NCBI GenBank assembly: GCA_947561715.1
Contig: OX387199.1
Coordinates: forward strand, 17,799,001 to 17,863,000
Reading direction: 5' to 3'
Source of the DNA: Ascidia mentula
Taxonomy: Eukaryota; Chordata; Ascidiacea; Phlebobranchia; Ascidiidae
DNA: 64,000 nt
The position numbers and the translations under genes were made by a program. The notes below the pieces were generated by a model. It saw only the letters and a list, made by a program, of their open reading frames with translations. It was not told the origin of the DNA and ran no database searches. Within the stretch, counting starts at the first letter, position 1; the number at the start of each line of letters is the position of its first letter. Below are positions 1 through 12,184 of the stretch, piece by piece.

Positions 1-341
1 TACACAACACGCCTCCTTTGAACGTTTCCTGAATTTCTTTTTTGACGATTTTCAACATCACGGGTGAATCCAACTACATTTTGTAAATTACTAGTTGATT
101 TACCTACAGGAAGCGCTCTATTTCCTATTTCCCTTTTACGACGATTTTCAAAATCACGTTTGAATCCAGATATGGCAGGTAACACTTGAATTTTGGCATT
201 TCTTCTTTGGAGATTCTTTATGTAACCATTAATTCCACCGAGAGGCCCGCGATTTTCTGCATTACTGTCTTCACCATTGGAACATAACCATAATCCACAC
301 GACAACAACACGACTAACGCTATGTTGACTTTGCTTCCCAT
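1..341 (-). CDS. Secreted repeat-peptide precursor, partial at window edge (locus a)
   Basis: The start codon is at 339-341 and the frame stays open to the window edge, so the 3' end is missing. The first residues, MGSKVNIALVVLLSCG, are followed by LWLCSNGED, a hydrophobic leader typical of a signal peptide. The mature part has basic clusters (RR, RRKR, RQKR) separating segments that contain GF motifs such as GFKRDFENRRKR and GFTRDVENRQKR. RxKR is the furin consensus, so I infer a secreted precursor cut into short peptides. The closest relative in the window is the plus-strand gene at 43678, and the upstream flanks of the two are also homologous in inverted orientation. No known peptide family was recognised. 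Confidence 0.75.
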   Translation of the reverse strand, partial: MGSKVNIALVVLLSCGLWLCSNGEDSNAENRGPLGGINGYIKNLQRRNAKIQVLPAISGFKRDFENRRKREIGNRALPVGKSTSNLQNVVGFTRDVENRQKRNSGNVQRRRVV

Positions 342-344
342 TTT

Positions 345-1510
345 CGGTCAAATTGCAATAAGTCTACTAGAAAAGCCCCTTTATCCAAACTTTGCAGAAT
401 GAACAGGTTTGGCGTGGAAATAATCTTTATGAATGGACCAATTTGGGTCTTAACTGTCCTTTTGCGCCACCTAGTAACCGTTCATATTTTTTCGTTCAAT
501 TCGTGTCTTACGTATACAATTTCAAAAATTTCAAAAAATCTTCTTGGGAAAATACAATTTTACTCCATTTTCTCTTTTGTTTTCCGTTCCGTTAGCGCAC
601 GTTTTGATTACAGTCAAATGTACAACCTCAAAACTGGAGCTCACATACTTAAAAAATTTCATTGTAATAGCACTACCGGTTTAACGTCGCAGTTAACCAA
701 CCATAAATGCAACAACGAATAGGTTCCTTGGATACCTTGGACTGTGTGCGTTTAAAATTCGTTTCTGTTTACCTGATACAGATGTTTCTATGATCTATTT
801 GTGTTTAACTCCCCAACATTGGTACCAAGCTTTAGTCCAGCATTACCAAGCAATCATTCTGAAGCAGTTTATCCAAATAAGTTTGTAATTCCAAAGCTTA
901 AAAAGCTAAAGATTGTTTCATAATTTTGGATGCAATGTTGATCATGAAGTAGTTACATGAAGTAGGGCACAGTGGTTTTTATAGTGGGGTACATGTTATG
1001 TACATAAATTGACTAGTGTGTTTTCAGTCCATTGGCGCTACCACGTGGGCTGATTTTTAGGTAAATGCTGAATCTAGGTGGGGGACTTGCGTGCATCGGC
1101 GATTTACAGCTGAAATGGGTAAAAAGCACGACCCATATACCATGAAGAAAACGTGATAGGGATTCGCGAAGCTACAGTTACATAAATAACGTAAACGTAT
1201 TTCCTTTCAGGGTATATATTCACATTTACTTGTATTCTGTAATATTAGCAACTGGTTTCCATGATAGTATTTGGACAAACAAAGTAAATAAACGCTATCA
1301 TTCTATGCGTAATCGTTAAATCTATAAGTGGTGCTGATGCGCAAACCCAGTGATCAGAAAAGAAATCTTGTGGATACAGTACAACTATATTAAAATTAAC
1401 ATACGATTTTGTCATTTGTTTAAACAACACAGTAATGTTTAATTAATTTCATAATAATGAGTACATAATTTCTAATTTGATTACATGACAGGGAATAAAA
1501 AAAGTTAAAT
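345..1510. repeat. Upstream flank shared, inverted, with 42745-43675
   Basis: This flank is homologous in reverse complement to the flank of the peptide gene at 43678. Matching landmarks include the stretch around 960-1110 (CCATTGGCGCTACC, TCTAGGTGGGGG) against 42930-43070, and 1410-1510 against 42745-42860. The peptide loci at 1-341 and 43678 are therefore inverted segmental copies rather than just similar coding sequences. The short open frames here (such as 1420-1839) show no recognisable domain and I leave them uncalled. Confidence 0.7.
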
Positions 1511-2089
1511 GCTTCTTTCTTGGAACCATGAAGAATTGACCAGGTAAAAAACCCGACATTTTCGTTTTTTATATCACATTTGCAGTTGTGCCATATCTGC
1601 ATCCGCTTGTTACTTTGAACGCTCGCTGGTGGTATGAAAACTAGGTGAGAGAACATATTCTTATAAACCAAACTGAGACAAAACAAAAAGGATTGATATT
1701 TCACACTATATCCAAATAACCCTACATCATTTTCGACTGAAACGTCTTTTTCCCGACAAGTTATGAGCGTTTTATAAAAGGTGCGTACATTTGTTTCATT
1801 AAGTTTACAGCATAACAACAATTTTTGCAAAAATCCCAAGAGAATACGTATGACAAATCCTTTGCTTCCAAATTGTTAGCATTTCTAAAAAATTAAACAA
1901 TGTTCATGTCTTTCAAAGGATTTGTGAACTTTATAGACTCAGCAGGGCTTCGAATTTTTAGGGTTTGTCAGCTCGTATTTGTACTTGATCACTTAAACAT
2001 GACCTACGCGCACTCCACTGGTGTGAAAACTTAAGACAGAAATCTCAAAATTGACACCACCAAAATGTGGCGATTGAAATTGAAGTTGC

Positions 2090-2720
2090 AATGAAATGAT
2101 AAAATGTTGTATTAGTCCTGATGTAATTTATAATTACATTACATCAATTTATACACATGGTGCGATACGTTATTACTTGATAATGTTTGTTGAAATTCTT
2201 TCGTCGACATTCAACATAAAAGCACATAGTCTGTTTTTGTCAATGCCTAAAGATACTACAATGTGTGGCTGTACATATCATCAAAATGCCGTTGGCCATC
2301 ACGACTTCAATTTACAGATAAATTTTGTTTAAATAATATAATCACTAATAAGTGGATCAGTTTAAAGATGAAACGTTTTGCTTGGCTGATTTTAGATAAG
2401 CGGGTCACTTAGCCAAGTTTCTTTTTGCAAACATGGAGTCGTGTTGTAATAGTGGTTGCTGACTTGGATTAGACCGCACAGTACTTTTGGCAGCACCGCA
2501 TTTTTGTGATTGTGTACAAACCTCTGTAGTCGTCCACATGACCATGACCTGTGTAATGTGCCCAACCCACTCTTACATTTTATATGCGAACGCTCATAGT
2601 TCTGGATTGTCTGTTAACATTATGCTGTTCTCGTTTGTATTACATTAATTTGTGTTATTGATTACTCATTTTCCCGAAATAAAACTTTCAAAATCGTTGC
2701 AAAGTGTGGCTAACGGATAC
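2090..2720. repeat. Dispersed peptide-locus flank block
   Basis: This non-coding block recurs, diverged, at about 26460-27000, 40640-41060, 46900-47450 and 52390-52880. Shared landmarks are an AAACGTTTTGCTTGG-type motif followed by AGATAAG, a TTTGACCGCACAGTACTTTT stretch, and CCCAACCCACTC. Its copies lie near or downstream of the repeat-peptide genes, so it marks the ancient duplicated locus. Its own function is unknown. Confidence 0.65.
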
Positions 2721-2869
2721 ATTTCCTATGGTCTAAGTTAAAGTACCGGAAATTTTAAATATAGATTTCTGTTCATCCAAAATCGTCACAATCTGTGCCG
2801 TTTTGTCGTTGAAATTGTCGAGTCTTATAAACAAAATAATTTTGAGTTGTTACTGTCCTTTATCTTCAC

Positions 2870-3420
2870 ACGGTATATTATCACTTTTCTTGTATTTTTT
2901 TGTCACTTTCATTTACAATAACGAACCATGTGCAAAAATTGCTTGAAAATTTTCCTGGGAAATACAGAATCCCAAATGTTACAATCGCTATTAAAGCATT
3001 TAAATTAGTGATTAGATTAAAAATTCCCTGTAACTTTAATCCAAAGGAATGATACAAATTCCACAAATATGCTTGTGGAGCAAGATCTGTTTGCCTTCTG
3101 TAAATACTAAACTACAATCTTAACTAAAGGGTCGCAAGAACAATTCGACGAAAACAACCGCTAAGATTTAATGATTTCCTTTGGTAGAATTAATAGTCCA
3201 TCTTAGAACAGACATACTTGTCGCCGATATGTCCGAAGCAGAGTAGTTTGTTGATATGTCCGTAGCAGAGTAGTTTGTTGAAGCGAAGGGATTTTGTTAC
3301 TGCTGACTTGGGGTTTATCCAGCAGTACTTGACACGATATTTTTGGTTTATGAGCTCACGTTGGCAGTCGACCTTGACCTAAACGCGAGCTGAATGTAAA
3401 CCAGAAGAAGAAAAAACATT
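2870..3420. repeat. Second dispersed flank block
   Basis: It matches, in reverse complement, the stretches at about 50030-50540 and 59230-59750, and in the same orientation 42120-42480. It contains GGCAGTCGACCTTGACC, a version of a short motif found seven times in the window. No gene was recognised here. From 3420 to 4080 I see nothing else I can support. Confidence 0.55.
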
Positions 3421-4086
3421 TGAAGCTTTAAGTTAAAACCTTATGTGCTTTAATATCACTAAAATTTCCATTGCCACAAAAATGAAACACATAATTTCAA
3501 TAAATTACTGATAATTTGCCTGAATCATTTGCTTTTTGGAAAAATTTAGATATCGAACAACATTTTGTTGCGGTTGGATCCACAATGCTATATATGTGTT
3601 CTATTTTGTCTCAAACAACGTGAAATGTATGCTTTTTGTTGCTTTTCGACAATAGTAATTTTCATATTTCTTATAGCAGGACAAAGGGTTATTGTATGGA
3701 CATATTTGTGGAGGTAAATGGAATTCCGCATCTGTCATACCTACTTTCTGTTTCACATCGATTGACATATCCTAAGAACAAAACAAATTTCTTTTGAGTA
3801 AAATTGGGAAGAATATTGCTTGTTACAATAATTTATACAAACAATCAAAACATTTCTGCGAGACTTAAAAAAGAAATGATTTGGCGTTTGAAAACTTCAT
3901 GACATAAAATTTCCGTCCGCTGCAGAAGGTAAGGTCACATTCAGTCTGTCAATTTTGTCTTCATGCTTACTGGTGCGTTTAACCCAATATTTGCTCCTGA
4001 TACGACCGAGGCCTGCTGCTATCCCTGTTTTGTCTGATTGTTTTTTTCTATCAAATATAATGTTTCTGTTGCATATTGTAATTTAA

Positions 4087-4170
4087 TAGTCTGTTTTTCT
4101 GGCACAATAAAAACCTAACTTTATTAACCGACGTTTCGCCTGTTATCCAACAAGGCATCCTTAGGGTAAT
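4087..4170 (-). mobile_element. Penelope-like element 3' end fragment
   Basis: Read on the minus strand, it has a short hairpin (GCCT, a loop, AGGC) followed directly by GAAACGTCGG and then TTAATAAAG. The same hairpin-plus-GAAACGTCG arrangement occurs at 31717-31752 and 63462-63497; the latter lies next to a GIY-YIG coding fragment. It is therefore called a solitary terminal fragment of a Penelope-like element. No coding part is attached. Confidence 0.5.
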
Positions 4171-4860
4171 GATACTGGTACAGCACACAACCAACACCAA
4201 GAAAACGCATCACCACGTTTTTTTCGTTTTACATGACTTTGTATCAGGCTATATAATGTTAATAGTTTGTGCTAAATGCAATTACCTTACATTGAATTAT
4301 TCTACGAAAAACATTTCGAACAAACGTTGCTTTGTAAAGAGGCTTTAACATGGTTAAAAATATTATCTAAATCATGTGTGGTTTCCTTCATACAATTGTT
4401 GACATTTCGTTGGGCTTTTGCAAGGTTTCTATCAACAAAAAATACAAAGCTTCGCCTGGTTGATCCCAGATAAGTCGGACTCAAAAGAGTGAATGCATTT
4501 TTTTGCGGAGACGTGTTATTATGGTAGTTGAAGACCTTGCTCGAGAGATAGTCGGGTTCGACATTCCGTATTTGCAGTTGTGCATTTGCCCATGACCTCA
4601 ATGCGCCCTGCACTACAGAACAATGACGGTGTAAACCTGGGCTGGAAATAGACAACAGCGCTATTGGAAAATCAAATCCCCCTCGACAAATTTTCACAGC
4701 AAATAAAGATAGAGGAAAACGGATCAGATGTGTATGTGTACATTTTCTTTTATAACCTCCTTGATTGGTTGTTACAAATACGAGCGATTTTCAACTGGCG
4801 TAGCGTTTATATTTCCCAGATTCTTGTGACAGATTTCTGTCAACTAATCGGATGTTTGTG

Positions 4861-7593
4861 ACCTCACAATTAACTGCGATGATCAAAGTGACGAAAAAAA
4901 ATGCACAAAGGACGGGAGGTTTTATTGCGAAAACAAAGATCCATTGTTCGTTAAGAAGGAAAAGGTAAACACATGTTAACAATATTTTAAGTTGTGTGTC
5001 CTGTGACAAAGATGTTTTGATTCCGTTCATGTTGCTGTTGTGACCGAAATTTAAGTCAGTGATCCCGAATTCGGACTAAAGTTATTGGGAGGGCGGGTAT
5101 GGAAGTTTTAGGACCGATGTAGAAAAATCTTTTCTCCGTTTTTTAGCGCTTAATTTCCCAACCCCAACTATGGTAAACGCTAAGTTCACCCTACACTAAC
5201 GACTCAACGTCAAAACAAAAGTTGGGAGCCGAACTACAGAGTCGGCTACTTTCATAATTAACTAAAATGACGTCAATATGAATGAAACTTTAGAAGCACC
5301 CAATGATAAAAGGACGAATACCAAAGAATAAAGTGCGACCCACTGCAAAAATCATGTTCTTTACACCTAACGACACAAGCACACCTCCATGTTTGCCACC
5401 AGATGAGAACTGCCAGTTTACCAATTATTTTTTGTTTTTGTCGCCAGATTACTGGCCAATTAGCGCCTCACACGCATTTGACTTACACAAAATTACACAT
5501 GCATATTACAGTACACATTTTTTGTCCAATTTCCATAGTTCCGTTGTTCACCAATTACATACAAAACAGTAATTCCGCATTATGCTGTTTACAGACGCCA
5601 ATATGACCAACTTAACTACAAAGTTTTCTTTAATTTACTCCATATAGCAATTCAATGGAGTCGGCGACTGCTCTGATTGGTCAGACGAGTGCCCAACAAC
5701 TACAAAAGTGATCAACGAAAACATATTTTCATCACGATACGAGTTGATTGCAAACCCATTTCTACGAGCTATTGTGTGGGTAATGGGGATGCTCGCCATT
5801 GCCGGAAATTTGGTAAATTAAACTAAGTTTGTTTTGTCTTTGTTGCACAATAAGAACACCTTTAATTTGTTTTGAGGCTGTCATGGTGATGGAAGGCAAA
5901 ACGTTGGCGACGACAAAATCACAATCTGCTGCATTTCACACAAACCATCTGCTCGTTTTGAATCTATCCGTTTTATTAGATCATGCTGGGAGCCGCTGGT
6001 GTCAGATATTCCGGAAATTATTGTGCCAATGACTTTATTTGGAGATCAAGCGGAAGTTGCACCACAATGGGGGTATTGGTTTTACTTTCAAGCGAAACAT
6101 CGGTGTTTACAATGGTCCTGTTGACCATATTCCGTCTGTATGCTGTGAAAAACGTAAGTGAAACAACTGTATTTGGTTAATTCAGCTATTGCCAACTTCG
6201 TTTAACCGGCGACGACCCGTTGCAAAAGTTTATGACAACTTTCTCTGTGGAAATCTTTTATCTCCGGAAACCTATTTATTATCACTCTAACAGCTATCGC
6301 TAGAATCTAAGCCTGACATGAGAAACGAAACTGAAAGAAATATTGTTGAAATGACGTAGTTTTGCTCAATTTGGGAACTACAGGCTAGAGAAAGAGTAAA
6401 CAATTTCCAGTCCGATGGGATTCGAACTGACAATTACATTCCCCGTCCCTCGATGTGAAATAACCACCGAGCTTGCAAACGTATGGCTTTCAATAAAAAC
6501 ACGTTAATGTTCTCTTTTGTTTCAGCCACTCGATGCATCCTTGAAACCGGAATTGAAAATTGTCATCCTTTCCATTATCCTCTCCTGGGTATTCTCGTTT
6601 ACAATTGCTTTTATTCCACTCACAACTCAACTTCAACATTTGTTTGAAACCAAAGCTTGGATGAATGAGAATCCGTTTTTTGACAATGTTGCAGTCGACT
6701 TTTCTAGTAAGACATTGTCGTTGATGTTGGTGGTGAAACCAGTTTCGAATGACTCTAGCGTAGCGTATACAGGCATGAATAACTTCATGGATCGATTTGT
6801 AACTTTCCAACACCACTTCACAAGCAACGATTCCCAGGTATTAAACACTGCCCTCATGCGAGTAAATGATGCTAATTCTTGGATGGATTTTATGGATATT
6901 CTTGAGGATTACAATTACACTGAGCTATTTGATATTTCTGGATATTTAGGGTTCGTTTTTATTCGAGCAAAATCTTCAATTTTATCACCAAAAAATTGTT
7001 TATGTGTAGATATTACAGCAGCAGCAGTGTTTGCATTAGCAAACTGTATGTAACGACTAACGACAAGGCATGGGGATATTCAATCGCCATCATTACTCTT
7101 AACTTCCTGGCCTTCATGCTTGTGGCAATTACGTATTTTTGGATATACAAGAAGACAACTGCCAGTGCCCGGCAAGTGAACGAGAGAGATGGAAGGGCGG
7201 CAAAGACAAAACAAAGGTAAGCACATTCGTATTTGCAGACATATCATATCATTAATGCTGTTTGTTTCGGCAGAAATGCAAAAGAAAATCCTTCGACTGA
7301 TAATTACTGATTTTCTTTGCTGGGTTCCAATTTTCATCATGGCATTTATATACTTCGGTGGATTACCTATGCCTCCAGTGATGTACGCTGTGTCAGCAAT
7401 TATCCTACTCCCCATCAACAGCTCTCTAAATCCCCTCATCTACTCCAACGCACCGAAACTACTTTATGATAGAGTCCGGGATGACCTACGTGCCGTTTTC
7501 AAACGTGAACCACAGGAAGGACAACAGGAAAATGTGGTTGTGGTTGCTAACCGAGAAAACTTACATGTGGTTGAAGCAGAAACCGCTCTGTAA
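4861..7593 (+). pseudogene. LDLa-repeat rhodopsin-like GPCR (LGR/relaxin-receptor or GRL101-like), apparent frame breaks
   Basis: Exons read, with GT-AG boundaries: about 4861-4964 (LDLa: CDLTINCDDQSDEKKC, then GRFYCENKDP), 5648-5812 (GDCSDWSDEC, then TM1 ending AIAGNL), 5877-6153 (TM2 to TM3), 6526-6950 (TM4 and extracellular loop 2), 7010-7216 (TM5, starting YYSSSSVC), and about 7274-7593 (TM6 DFLCWVPI, TM7 NPLIY, stop). This is the architecture of LDLa-containing class A receptors acting at the cell surface through G proteins. The usual E/DRY is replaced by FRLYAV. Three places break the frame: a stop just before the LDLa exon, a shift at about 5982 within TM2, and a wrong phase at the TM5-TM6 junction unless a 22-bp intron is assumed. 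It may be a decaying receptor or a gene carrying assembly errors. An AATAAA lies at 8533, 940 bp past the stop. Confidence 0.7.
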
Positions 7594-8530
7594 ATAATCC
7601 TTTCATTCAGCATCTGCAACATGTGTTTTTCCTGGCATCGAATGGATATAACTGAATCTTTTTTGACGTCACGCGTACCTTCTTTGTGTAAAATACTATT
7701 TAGTTTGTGATGGCAAAGTAATCGCAACATAAAATTGATATCAAGTCATAACTTTCCATTTGAAAATCTCACAAGTAGGACAAAGTAACATCTTTGACGT
7801 CAGACCTAAACAACGGAACAAACATACGTGAATGCTTTTTTTTTATTTTGTGGGTCTTCATTTTATGTGCCATAGTATGAGGTCACGTGATGAGTTGGTT
7901 GGACTCTTCGTCCACGTCACACGTCATTCAACACATGGACACTTTTATTATGTACAAGTGTTGGAACACTTGACATCAACTTGGGTAGAATCATTTTGGA
8001 CATTACTATAATGCGGTGATTCCCCTTTGCTTTCAGTGACTTCCTTAATACATTTTGTTTCTGGATCAACGTTAACTTGTAAATATGATGTCATGATGTT
8101 GGAAACATTTCATGCAATCAACTCATGGAATACAAACTATCGACAGATGAAATTGTATTCCGCTACCTTCAATTATCACCAAAAAAAATGTTTAAAACAC
8201 CCCCTGAAAACCCCTCTCACACGCCTTGTACATAAACCTCGCCCTGTGTATTTTGTATATCGTACATAAAATGCAAGTCAGAATTCGTAAAATTCTTGGC
8301 AGGACAAACTCTCTGTGTAAATCTCATCATAATTCACATTCCATCGTTAACATTGGATCAAAGTCCAGCTGCAAGATTTTTGGTTGAAGTTTTTTTTTCT
8401 AACCATCAATTACTGTTTGACATTCAATATCGGCTTGGTCTTTCGCGGCTAATTCAAACTTTCACCAAAATGTAATCGTTGTGTTGAATGTTTGCTGATT
8501 GCGAATATTTTGTGCTACTTGTTGTTGTTA
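7594..8530. other. 3' flank of the receptor gene, no gene seen
   Basis: This stretch follows the receptor stop codon. It is AT-rich with only short chance open frames. It probably holds the 3' untranslated region; an AATAAA occurs at 8533-8538. Confidence 0.4.
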
Positions 8531-9165
8531 TCAATAAAAACAGTGTTGAGAGGGTAAAAGTGTGTGTATTCTTGAACTTGTGAATTGTGATGAGGTACAA
8601 GTTCCAACCACACTTCATGAGTCTGTTTGAATTGTCGCCCGCTGTTCATCTCCGTTATGAAGTTGGCAACCACAACGAAGGTGGAGACCAAATGGCTGCA
8701 ACAAAAATATTTTTATAAGGATTACCTCTGAGACAAAGGTAGGTGGCATCCAGGTCCAAACGAAGACATCTACAATGTGTGACAGCAACGAGCAACGTTG
8801 TTTCAATGTGAAGTCGTTTCGTAATCTTTCTGCTGCTACGTTCGCGGCCAACATTACCGGTACGTTGGTGAACAGGAAAACACATCGAACGAAACCATTA
8901 CCTCTTCTTGTACACACACCTCTTTTTCTGCGCAGCAAAACTTTTTGACGGCTTCATTCGTCCTTCCACCACGGGTGGCCACGTTCAGCAAGATTGTCTG
9001 TAAACGAGATTCAAATGGATACCAAGCTCGTGAATTTCCCGAAAGTCACATATCTTTATTTACTTTTAAACCATATCTGTCCCTGACTATTTTATTTACC
9101 TTACGCTCAACAACACGACGAAGGCCCAGTTTCAACTCGCAGTTCGTCTCTTCGTATTCCAACAT
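8530..9165 (-). CDS. Unrecognised multi-exon gene, tentative
   Basis: A start codon at 9163-9165 opens a 22-codon exon (9100-9165) that ends in a clean AAG|GTAAAT donor. After an acceptor at about 8998 the frame continues as TILLNVATRGGRTNEAVKK and then a cysteine pair, to a donor at about 8901-8919. A further coding-like stretch lies at about 8720-8840, and after a possible 30-bp intron comes VVVANFITEMNSGRQFKQ and a stop near 8530. I could not find one splicing pattern that keeps a single frame through all pieces, so the last joins are uncertain. The helical, leucine-rich character would fit an armadillo-like protein, but that is a guess. It converges on the receptor gene. Confidence 0.35.
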
Positions 9166-9831
9166 TGAGCTCTGTTGCCAGCTCTATCAAAGGCGACTGC
9201 AAGGTTTTAATGCAGCTGACCAAGGTCTGTGATAGACCGCAGAAGAGGGAGGGTTTGACTGTCGTCAAGTTGTTTGTTCACTGGGGGTTATAAATTGTTT
9301 ACAATTGCACGACAATTTGCCGAAAGCAGTTTCCTTGTTACTTCAAGCAGAGGGTTGCCAACAGGTTCGCTTTAGAAGTGACTTCATTTGCGTAATGTGA
9401 AATTACCTATTTTATTGAAGTCATGCTGCGGAATGGAGCCAAAGTACTTGATTAACGATTAAAAAAGTAAGAGGAAGAGGGAAGTCGCGTGAAAAACAAC
9501 ATTATAGATTAGAATTATGTCGCTTTCTCGCGACCAACGTCATGATGATGGGAATATTTGAATGTCGAGCAGGAAATCAGTTGCCACGCTGTTTAAAAGA
9601 GAGACCTAGTATTGAAAAACTAATCTGCGGGGAAAACAGAGCTGTGACTCCGGCTAGGTTAAATTTAAATTCAAATCTGACAAGGTTAATTTAATTCAGA
9701 TTGCGTTTTCGGAAAAGGTACAACTACATACAGCAGATGAGATGACAAGTCGTTTATATGACGTTTACCTTACCTGGGTTGAACATCAACGAACATACGT
9801 GGGTACATGAAGTTATCCACAAAGGAACTTT
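9166..9831. other. Intergenic, no gene seen
   Basis: Only short chance open frames are visible, and I recognise no repeat family member here. Confidence 0.3.
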
Positions 9832-9892
9832 TGACCATAGGATAAGGCGTTTGACTTCAAATTAGAAGTATGAGTGATCGAGTTCCTTAGTG
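9832..9892 (+). pseudogene. Degenerate tRNA-Arg-like sequence
   Basis: The stretch has the order of a tRNA-Arg gene: GACCAT, GGATAAGGCGTTTGACTTC (D arm into anticodon stem), then an AGAAG segment and a CGAGTTCC T-arm remnant. D-loop bases are missing and the T arm is mutated. It is probably a dead tRNA copy or the head of an old SINE. Confidence 0.4.
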
Positions 9893-10407
9893 CTTATACT
9901 TTTGTCAATGTCAAACCCCTGTATAAATGTATAGAAGAAAAACTTGTTCAAATTAACGAAAACAAATAAAGCTGAGCAATTTTGAAAAGCTTAATTCGCG
10001 CTGATCTGAGCTGGGCGCCGATAAACGCGACATCGTTTGACGGTTTTCGCAGTAGCTAAACCATTGTTTTCAATTTGGGGTAAAGTGACGTTTTCAACTT
10101 TGGCCGCAGCAATTTTCGAACACATGTAAGCATTTATTTTTGTAGTAACTGTAACAAAATGCCAAGTTGTGTCATGCAACTAGACTTATTACCATCTTGT
10201 TATACAATAACAACAAAGATAACTTTTATGCAACAAAAGGATGTATTATTTCGAATTACTCGGATATCCCACAAAAAAATGTGTGCAACATATGGATGAC
10301 GGAAAGACAAAATGTGACTGAACAACATTCTTACTTTCATGCCTTTGAAACAAATATGTTTTTTCGCAGCGGACAAATGGCCAAATGGAAAAGACGTAGA
10401 AAAAATT

Positions 10408-10443
10408 AATCAGAAGAATAAGGGTTCGAGTCCTTCGTGGTCC
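10408..10443 (+). pseudogene. tRNA-Arg 3'-half fragment at duplication edge
   Basis: The string AATCAGAAG, then GGGTTCGAGTCC and TTCGTGGTCC, matches the anticodon-arm, T-arm and acceptor half of animal tRNA-Arg genes. The 5' half is absent. An almost identical fragment sits at 27966-28002. Both mark the left edge of the duplicated units. Confidence 0.6.
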
Positions 10444-11011
10444 GTTTCGTGGTATTCTGCCCGGTAATATTGGAATAATTGGGGTATGTAAAGGAAGGAA
10501 GTCTGGATTGTCTTGTGTATTACGAGACATTCATGCTGTATTCTTTGAGAAGCTGCCCCTAATTTCGCTTTCAAATTGATGAAAATTATTGCCTCCCAAC
10601 GGAATAAGGCAGTTTACACGCAAATCAACAAAATGTGAGACGATAAACGTGACGTAAATTTTTTGCAGTTAATTTCCAATCACTGTGCTTGTCATATGGC
10701 TTTCGATTTGCGATAAAATGACGAGCTTCGCAAGGATTTTTGGAGTTCGGGCTGCAATTGCAGAATATTTTTGCGTCGCTCGCATTTATTTTCGTTCCCA
10801 TAAATCATGTATTTGTGTAGCAGTTGTAAGGAAAATTTAAGTTGTTTCATGCAACCAAAATACCTCGGAATTCACATTCTACTTTATATAAAAGTGCTAC
10901 TGAGAAAAAACTAAAACAAATAAGAGAGTTCAGGAAATAAATTCAACATCGCCAAGAAATATCAATAAAGTTCAAGATTTAAGACAAGATCTCGATTTAT
11001 CAGAAAAACAT

Positions 11012-12082
11012 TTACTCAGGGTAGAATTTTTTGTAAAAAAGCATAAAGTGTTTATCATCCATACTACCAGGAGATTCTTTTGTTATTCTGAGACATTCTT
11101 TCAAAGAAATAATGAGTGTTTCTTTACCAAGTTCTTCACGAATATTCTTATATTCTTCCACTTGTTTATTGTTACCGTAAGCTGCACAAATTTTCAGGAA
11201 CAAATTATCGTCGTCTATTTTGTAATTTTTCCAGGCAGCTTTACATAAACTGATCATCTGTGACAGCAAAGCGAGAATTTGTACAACTGCCGACATACGA
11301 ATGATATGGGGTTTTGTGTAACTGCAAACAAATTCGTGATTCAGGCATGTGCAGAAAAAGATTATATTTTCATCAAGTATTGTATTTAACACTGCTGTTA
11401 AGTACCCTACCCAGGTAATGCAAATAAATAATGACAAAATATTTCTCCTAAAATACACATTCGAAGTTGATTGCAGTTTCGATAAGTTATTTCCTGATTG
11501 CGTGTTTGTTTTGTTGTTGACGATAAGTTTCGAATTTTTCGCTTTTCCTGAATGATTAGGAACACTTTTCTTTTTATCTGGCAAAGAAGCAAAAGTTTCA
11601 AGAATTTCTCTGCACCGGAATCGGTCTTCCTTTTCCTGTGGGGATGTATCAGACCCATTTCTCGAGGTTGCTAATTCAATTGTTTCTTCTGTGCTTCTGT
11701 CAAATCCAATAAATAACTCAAACTTTGCATGAAACGAAGCAATGGAATCTGCACATATTGGAAAGTACTCCCAGGCGTTATTTGCAACGAACAACAAACT
11801 GAAAAACATGATTCCAATCCACCAGAAATGCAGCAGTACTACTTTGTTTGCATGCTCTACACACTGTCCGTTTACAAACAATGCAACCGGCTGACCAAAC
11901 TGAATGCTTGTATTTAAATTGATGGGAGCACAGGTGACTGCATTGGAAGATGTTTCGTGAAAAAGCAAAACAGTCGCCGTTGTCAACAAAGCCAGCGAGT
12001 AGGAACGAAGAGATTCCCACCATGGTTTCATTTTGTGCTCCGAAAAAAGGTCTCTCCATGTAAATATCTTTTCAAGCATCAT
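11012..12082 (-). CDS. LRRC8/pannexin-like four-helix membrane protein, copy A
   Basis: A 356-residue uninterrupted frame. The N-terminus HKMKPWWESLRSYSLALL resembles the KPWW segment leading into helix 1 of LRRC8 volume-regulated anion channel subunits. Hydrophobic segments lie near residues 27-47, 83-101, 216-235 and 263-281. Extracellular cysteines occur after helix 1 (TCAP, GQC) and between helices 3 and 4 (FFCTCLNHEFVC), as expected for the pannexin/LRRC8 fold. The C-terminal MDDKHFMLFYKKF resembles the stretch before the LRRs in LRRC8, but the frame ends there with no leucine-rich repeats. It would thus be an LRR-less channel-like protein in the plasma membrane. The channel role is inferred from architecture only. 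Copy B is at 28517. Confidence 0.6.
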   Translation of the reverse strand: MMLEKIFTWRDLFSEHKMKPWWESLRSYSLALLTTATVLLFHETSSNAVTCAPINLNTSIQFGQPVALFVNGQCVEHANKVVLLHFWWIGIMFFSLLFVANNAWEYFPICADSIASFHAKFELFIGFDRSTEETIELATSRNGSDTSPQEKEDRFRCREILETFASLPDKKKSVPNHSGKAKNSKLIVNNKTNTQSGNNLSKLQSTSNVYFRRNILSLFICITWVGYLTAVLNTILDENIIFFCTCLNHEFVCSYTKPHIIRMSAVVQILALLSQMISLCKAAWKNYKIDDDNLFLKICAAYGNNKQVEEYKNIREELGKETLIISLKECLRITKESPGSMDDKHFMLFYKKFYPE

Positions 12083-12184
12083 TTTGTACCTGATTTATTA
12101 TTGTTTTTACAACAACCCTACTTTGTGTAGCTGCGTAACAGTCAAACGACCACAAAGTCACTAGGTTGTGGCAGTAAACCAATA

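Noticed and set aside
5303..5606. Plus-strand frames in the receptor region
   Set aside because: They fall in the intron between the LDLa exon (to 4964) and the TM1 exon (from 5648), with no recognisable content.
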